DNA of 64,000 nt from Selenomonadaceae bacterium (GTDB lineage Bacteria > Bacillota > Negativicutes > Selenomonadales > Selenomonadaceae): contig JAFUTY010000061.1 in NCBI GenBank assembly GCA_017484005.1, forward strand, positions 1-64,000, given 5' to 3'. Within the stretch, counting starts at the first letter, position 1. Each line of letters begins with the position of its first letter. The notes under the pieces are model-generated. The model was given only the letters and a program-made list of their open reading frames with translations, was not told the DNA's origin and searched no databases. This document shows, piece after piece, positions 60,515 through 64,000 of the stretch. The translations under genes were made by a program, and so were the position numbers.

Positions 60515-61873
60515 ATGTGCTTGAGAAAAATTTTATTAGCGGCAGTGGTTTCTCTTTCGATCTATGGAAACCAGTTCGCTGAAGCTGAAGTTCGATTAGG
60601 CTCGCATGGAGATGAAGTCTCGGAGTTGCAATATCTCTTGACGTGGTGGGGATATTTGCAAGATCCAATCGATGGAGTTGCAGGGCAATCGACAATCAAC
60701 GCGCTTTTGAATTTCCAATATGACGCGGGGCTTTATGGAGATGGAGTTGCAGGAGCTGAAACTTTTGCGATTCTTCGTCAGGAAAAACCAATTCCGAGCG
60801 ATCAGCCGAATTTTGCACCGATCGGCTCTGAAATCAAACCTGGAATGCATGGCGCGGGAGTTGTCGATCTGCAGAAAAATTTGATCGCGTGGGGATATTA
60901 TCACGGCGCGGAAGATGGATACATGGGCGATTCGACAGTTGCCGCGTTGAAGGATTTTCAAAACGATGCAGGTCTTGAGCCCGATGGAATTTGTGGCGAT
61001 GCAACATGGCGAGCTCTCGGCGGAGATCTTCCATCGCGTCGCGAGCCAACTCCAGAGCCAGTTCAAATTCAAGAACCGATCCAAAATCCCGAACCGATCA
61101 AAGATCCTGAACCGATCTATCAGCCAATTCAAAATCCAGAGCCGATTCAACAGCCGGAATCGAAACATGAATTCAAAAAAATCGATAAACCTGAAGTCAA
61201 ACTTCCGAATCAAAATGTACAAGTCGGCGAGGAAGTTTCAGAAGGAATGAGAGGCGCGGGAGTTGTATCATTACAGGAATCGCTGATCAAATTGAATTAT
61301 CTCGATGGCGATGCGAGTGGAGTTGCAGATTCAAAGACAATTGATGCGCTCAAAAAATTTCAAAAGGATTCCGGCTTGACTGCAGATGGAATCGCGGGGA
61401 AATCGACTTACAAAATGCTCGAAGAAAAACAGAAATCCAAGAAAAAATCGAAGGATAAAAAATCCAAAGACAAAATCGAGCAGCCAGTTGAAAATCCTTC
61501 CGATAAAAAAGTCGAAGTAATTGAGGATATTCCGGACGACTTTTTCGACGTGCAAGATCCCAACGTTTGGTCGGAAGAAATTCCAGCGAATGGTCGAGCT
61601 GTCTATGTTGAAGCGACAGCATACAGCGCGTTCGAGCCGGACAGTTCGCCATATACAACGCGCGGGCATCGAGTCAAGCGAGGAGTTGTAGCGGTAGATC
61701 CGTCATTCATTCCGCTGGGATCGAAAATGTTTATCCCTGGATATGGAAAAGCAATCGCTGACGATGTTGGAATCGATATCATTGGAAACCGAATCGATAT
61801 CGCCTTTGATACCGCGGAAGAAGCTATGATTTTTGGAAAGCAGCAAATGGAAATCTATTTGATTGATGAATGA
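60515..61873 (+). CDS. Secreted peptidoglycan-binding protein with 3D domain
   Basis: 452 residues. Signal peptide (cleavage near A-E-A-E-V). Three PG_binding_1 repeats (about 27-88, 107-172, 243-305), each with L-Q-x-x-L-x-x-x-G/N-Y and D-G-x-x-G-x-x-T. A Pro/Gln/Glu-rich linker (about 175-220) and a Lys/Ser/Asp-rich linker (about 308-335) separate them from the C-terminal 3D domain (about 360-452): V-E-A-T-A-Y, G-V-V-A-V-D-P, I-A-D-D and G-N-R-I-D-I. The 3D fold is a lytic transglycosylase-like barrel as in MltA. Acts on the wall. GGAGGAG before the ATG. Confidence 0.92.
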   Translation: MCLRKILLAAVVSLSIYGNQFAEAEVRLGSHGDEVSELQYLLTWWGYLQDPIDGVAGQSTINALLNFQYDAGLYGDGVAGAETFAILRQEKPIPSDQPNFAPIGSEIKPGMHGAGVVDLQKNLIAWGYYHGAEDGYMGDSTVAALKDFQNDAGLEPDGICGDATWRALGGDLPSRREPTPEPVQIQEPIQNPEPIKDPEPIYQPIQNPEPIQQPESKHEFKKIDKPEVKLPNQNVQVGEEVSEGMRGAGVVSLQESLIKLNYLDGDASGVADSKTIDALKKFQKDSGLTADGIAGKSTYKMLEEKQKSKKKSKDKKSKDKIEQPVENPSDKKVEVIEDIPDDFFDVQDPNVWSEEIPANGRAVYVEATAYSAFEPDSSPYTTRGHRVKRGVVAVDPSFIPLGSKMFIPGYGKAIADDVGIDIIGNRIDIAFDTAEEAMIFGKQQMEIYLIDE

Positions 61874-61919
61874 AAAAAGATCCGGAGATCGCAATGATCT
61901 TCGGATCTTTTTTTTTCGG
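61871..61919 (+). terminator. Rho-independent terminator
   Basis: AAAAAAGATCCGGAGATC...GATCTTCGGATCTTTTTTTTT hairpin immediately after the stop of the 3D-domain gene. Confidence 0.88.
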
Positions 61920-61958
61920 AAAAATTTTCGATACATGATTCGGAAGGAGGAATTTAAA

Positions 61959-62585
61959 ATGTCGATCAATGGAATCAATGCATTCGGAAATTTTGCGAGC
62001 ATTCAACGGCAGGCTGAAGAGATCAAAAAGCGAGTCAAAGCTCAAACTGATGCTCGTGAATCTGAACAGGCAAAAACTGGATTGATCAAAAATCCCGATA
62101 CTGGCGAGAAAGTCGAGATGTCGACTCTCACGGAAGATCAAATCGCGGAATGGAATCGTCGAAATGAACTCAATACAATATCGATGCGCGATGCATATGT
62201 TTTATTTTCCGCGGCAGATCCTCATGCTGAGGAGATCGAAGAGAATAAAAAGTTGGCGGCTCGATTCGAAAAAATTCAAAACAAAATGCTCTCTGGACAG
62301 AAATTGAAATCTGAAGAGAAAAAATTCCTGCGCGAACATTATCCAGATCTCGCGGCGAAAGCTGATCAAATGGAAGTCGAGGCAGAGAATCTCAAGAAAA
62401 AACTTCAAGGCAAATCGAGCGATGAGGCGCGGCAGATCTATCTTCAAGCGAAGCTGAATGTTGCAAGCCAGCTCGATTCGAAGGATGGATCGGCGCTGTT
62501 TCTGATGGCGGCACTCGATTCCGCTTACGCCGAACACACCGGACAGAAAAATCCTCGAATGCTCTCAATCGATATCTCTGCTTAA
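61959..62585 (+). CDS. Helical protein of unknown function
   Basis: 208 residues from ATG 61959, with GAAGGAGG upstream; the frame before it overlaps the terminator. No signal peptide. Mostly charged helix: R-Q-A-E-E-I-K-K-R-V-K-A-Q, E-E-N-K-K-L-A-A-R-F-E-K-I-Q-N-K-M-L-S-G and E-E-K-K-F-L-R-E-H-Y-P-D-L-A. The N-terminal M-S-I-N-G-I-N-A-F-G-N resembles the start of several flagellar or export-related proteins, but that is weak. Likely a cytoplasmic or exported coiled-coil protein. Real gene by codon pattern, ribosome site and clean terminator. Confidence 0.75.
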   Translation: MSINGINAFGNFASIQRQAEEIKKRVKAQTDARESEQAKTGLIKNPDTGEKVEMSTLTEDQIAEWNRRNELNTISMRDAYVLFSAADPHAEEIEENKKLAARFEKIQNKMLSGQKLKSEEKKFLREHYPDLAAKADQMEVEAENLKKKLQGKSSDEARQIYLQAKLNVASQLDSKDGSALFLMAALDSAYAEHTGQKNPRMLSIDISA

Positions 62586-62591
62586 AGTTTT

Positions 62592-62627
62592 AAACGAGGG
62601 TCGTGAAAGCGATCCTCGTTTTTTATT
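62592..62627 (+). terminator. Terminator after the helical protein
   Basis: ACGAGGgTCG, TGAAAG, CGAtCCTCGT, then TTTTTATT. Confidence 0.83.
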
Positions 62628-62654
62628 GCTCGAAAAAAAAATATCTCGTATAAT
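62626..62654 (+). promoter_or_regulatory. Promoter of the livK-like gene
   Basis: TTGCTC (62626-62631), 17-base spacer, TATAAT (62649-62654), 37 bases before the ATG at 62691. Confidence 0.65.
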
Positions 62655-62690
62655 TCACGCGTCGAAAATCTCAATCGAGGAGTGAAATGC

Positions 62691-63887
62691 ATGTTAAAGA
62701 AAAAAATCTTGGCACTCGTTGCAGCGATGTCGCTTTCGATGTTTGCATTGACTGGATGCGGCGAGCAAGATCCATCGGCTAATAATGGTGGAGCATCGGG
62801 AGATTCAAATTCAGTTATCGTCGGAGTCAATTTCGAAATGACTGGAAATCAGGCGAATTATGGAAATGCATGCAAAGAGGGACTCGAGCTTGCATTGAAA
62901 GAGTCTAACGATGCGGGCGGAATCAATGGAAAGACGTTCAAAGTTGTCGAGGCTGATACAAAATCTGAAGCCGCGGAATCAGTCAACGCCGCAACAAAAT
63001 TGATTTCTGAAGATCATGTCAATGTTATCGTTGGACCAGCTGTCACGGCGAACGTCATTGCAGAATCTCAAGTTGCAACGGATAATCAAATTCCAGTTAT
63101 CGCTCCAGCTGCAACAAATCCAGATGTCACAGTTGAAAATGGAGAAGTCAAACCTTACATCTTCCGGAGCTGTTTCATCGATCCGCAGCAGGGATCAGTC
63201 ATGGCAAAATTTGCGACTGAAGAACTCAATGCAAAAACTGCAGTGATGTATCTCGATTCAAGCTCCGATTATTCAAAGAGTCTCGGCGCAGTTTTCAAAG
63301 AGACTTTCGAATCAGCAGGCGGACAGGTTTTGATGCAGGAAGCATTTTTGGCGAAAGATCAAGATTTCAAAGCGGCTTTGACAAAGCTTAAAACTGCAAA
63401 TGCTGATGTCATGTTTGTCCCTGCATATTATGAAGAAGTCGGCAAGATCGTCAAACAGGCTCGCGAGCTTGGAATCACTTCAGTCATTCTCGGAACAGAT
63501 GGCTGGGATGATACCAAAGTTGTCGATATCGCTGGCGCAGATGCTTTGAACAATACATATTTCTGCACTCACTATTTCGAGGGCGACGAGGATGTTCAAC
63601 CATTCATTCAAGCTTTCCAAAAAGAATACAACAAAGATCCGAACGTTTTTGCAGCACTCGGTTATGACGCTGGAAAAATGTTGATCGATGCAGTTCAGCG
63701 CGCAGATTCTAACGATGGATCAAAAATTCGCGACGCTCTCGAGACAATCAAAGATCTCAAAGTTGGCACAGCTATCGTGACTGTCGATAAAAATCATAAT
63801 CCAATCAAAGGCGTAGTTGTTATCGAAACGAAAGACGGTGTAAGATCCGCTCGCGCAAAAATCGCTCCGGATGCTCCACAACATTGA
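62691..63887 (+). CDS. LivK-like branched-chain amino acid ABC transporter lipoprotein
   Basis: 398 residues from ATG 62691 (GAGGAG 8 bases upstream; GTG 62682 is too close). Lipobox L-T-G-C at about 22-25, then a Ser/Asn-rich tether. Type-I periplasmic binding fold: V-I-V-G-V-N-F-E-M-T-G, A-L-K-E-S-N-D-A-G-G-I-N-G-K, I-V-G-P-A-V-T-A-N-V, I-P-V-I-A-P-A-A-T-N-P and I-L-G-T-D-G-W. Expected to feed livH-M-G-F permease genes, but the next ~110 bases are an element-like sequence, not a permease gene. Codon use is again regular, suggesting good expression. Confidence 0.93.
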   Translation: MLKKKILALVAAMSLSMFALTGCGEQDPSANNGGASGDSNSVIVGVNFEMTGNQANYGNACKEGLELALKESNDAGGINGKTFKVVEADTKSEAAESVNAATKLISEDHVNVIVGPAVTANVIAESQVATDNQIPVIAPAATNPDVTVENGEVKPYIFRSCFIDPQQGSVMAKFATEELNAKTAVMYLDSSSDYSKSLGAVFKETFESAGGQVLMQEAFLAKDQDFKAALTKLKTANADVMFVPAYYEEVGKIVKQARELGITSVILGTDGWDDTKVVDIAGADALNNTYFCTHYFEGDEDVQPFIQAFQKEYNKDPNVFAALGYDAGKMLIDAVQRADSNDGSKIRDALETIKDLKVGTAIVTVDKNHNPIKGVVVIETKDGVRSARAKIAPDAPQH

Positions 63888-64000
63888 CACTCTCCACAGC
63901 TAAAACAGGGAGATTCTTAAGAAGTTTGCTGTTTAAGTCTCCTCCACTAAGTGGATAGCCTTATTCTCAAGGGCACTGCCAATTTGCCCCTACTCTGTCA
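63888..64000. mobile_element. Putative IS200/IS605-like element end (cut by window)
   Basis: Directly after the stop codon the sequence changes style: the CGA/GATC/ATTC richness vanishes. It contains CTCTCCACAGCTAAAACA followed by GGGAGATTCTTAAG, i.e. the CTCC...GGGAG subterminal stem with the GCTAAA loop typical of IS200/IS605/IS1341 ends, and a second GCTGTTTAAG-type pairing. No gene is visible. The element body, if present, lies to the right of the window. The resemblance is from pattern memory, so confidence is modest. Confidence 0.42.

Noticed and set aside
60596..61222. 208-codon minus-strand open frame
   Set aside because: Antisense to the peptidoglycan-binding repeats; its own repeats simply mirror those of the real gene.
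1..64000. tRNA, rRNA or tmRNA genes
   Set aside because: Intergenic regions are short and none shows cloverleaf arms or rRNA signatures.

Overview
The window reads as ordinary chromosome of a low-to-mid GC diderm Firmicute, most probably a Negativicutes/Selenomonadales-type bacterium (inference, moderate confidence). Firmicute marks are the rplU-prp-rpmA operon with an N-terminally extended L27, the ThiT S-component, FloA flotillin, VanW-type and 3D-domain wall proteins, and the dprA-topA-trmFO-hslV-hslU order. Diderm marks are three CsgG-like proteins and several LPP20/FlgT-like exported proteins, families tied to the outer membrane. Coding density is very high. I see no rRNA, tRNA, CRISPR array or prophage, and no gene-free stretch above about 180 bases. 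TTG start codons with good Shine-Dalgarno sites are unusually common (about 14 genes, including rplU, recA, topA and dprA).

Layout. 1-5.1 kb (minus): a six-gene operon with its own promoter: a glycosyltransferase/TPR-like protein, an APH-fold kinase, a LicC-like nucleotidyltransferase, a VanW protein and a YdjM-like membrane hydrolase cut by the window start (plus a short intergenic promoter region). 5.2-8.3 kb: thiT (minus), then rplU-prp-rpmA and obg (plus). 8.3-22.2 kb (minus): an exported-protein island, with one LPP20-like gene at each end and between them a gap-free run of 13 genes (three alpha-helical tandem paralogues, FlgT-like and CsgG-like proteins, a carboxypeptidase-regulatory-like protein and unknowns). 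22.4-24 kb (plus): a small conserved protein and monocistronic ftsZ. 24-28.2 kb (minus): polyprenyl synthase-tatA-recA, and a UPF0173 hydrolase-miaA-hfq unit.

28.3-34.5 kb (plus): thiN, a PilO-like gene, the arginine-to-spermidine set speA-speE-speB, and a LytTR regulator with an AgrC-like sensor that lacks most of its ATPase domain. 34.6-44.2 kb: a Gfo/Idh/MocA oxidoreductase (minus), an LDH-family dehydrogenase with altered substrate loop, a nitroreductase between two identical 22-base hairpin repeats, dprA with a duplicated winged helix, topA, trmFO, hslV, hslU (plus). 44.2-47.6 kb (minus): asd, dapB, nadE with a gutted glutaminase domain. 47.7-51.1 kb (minus): a DUF262/DUF1524 (GmrSD-like) protein in one operon with two FkbM methyltransferases.

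51.1-53.7 kb (plus): two Cof-type HAD phosphatases and an oxidoreductase. 53.8-56.6 kb (minus): cca and guaB, diverging from a MmeI-like type IIG restriction-modification gene (56.6-59.3 kb). 59.3-63.9 kb: floA (minus), then a peptidoglycan-binding/3D-domain protein, an unknown protein and a LivK-like lipoprotein (plus). The last ~110 bases have a different base style and look like an IS200/IS605-type element end. Convergent gene ends repeatedly share one family of GATC-containing bidirectional terminators. The strongest candidate for an undescribed system is the 13-gene exported-protein operon; the GmrSD-FkbM-FkbM operon is second.
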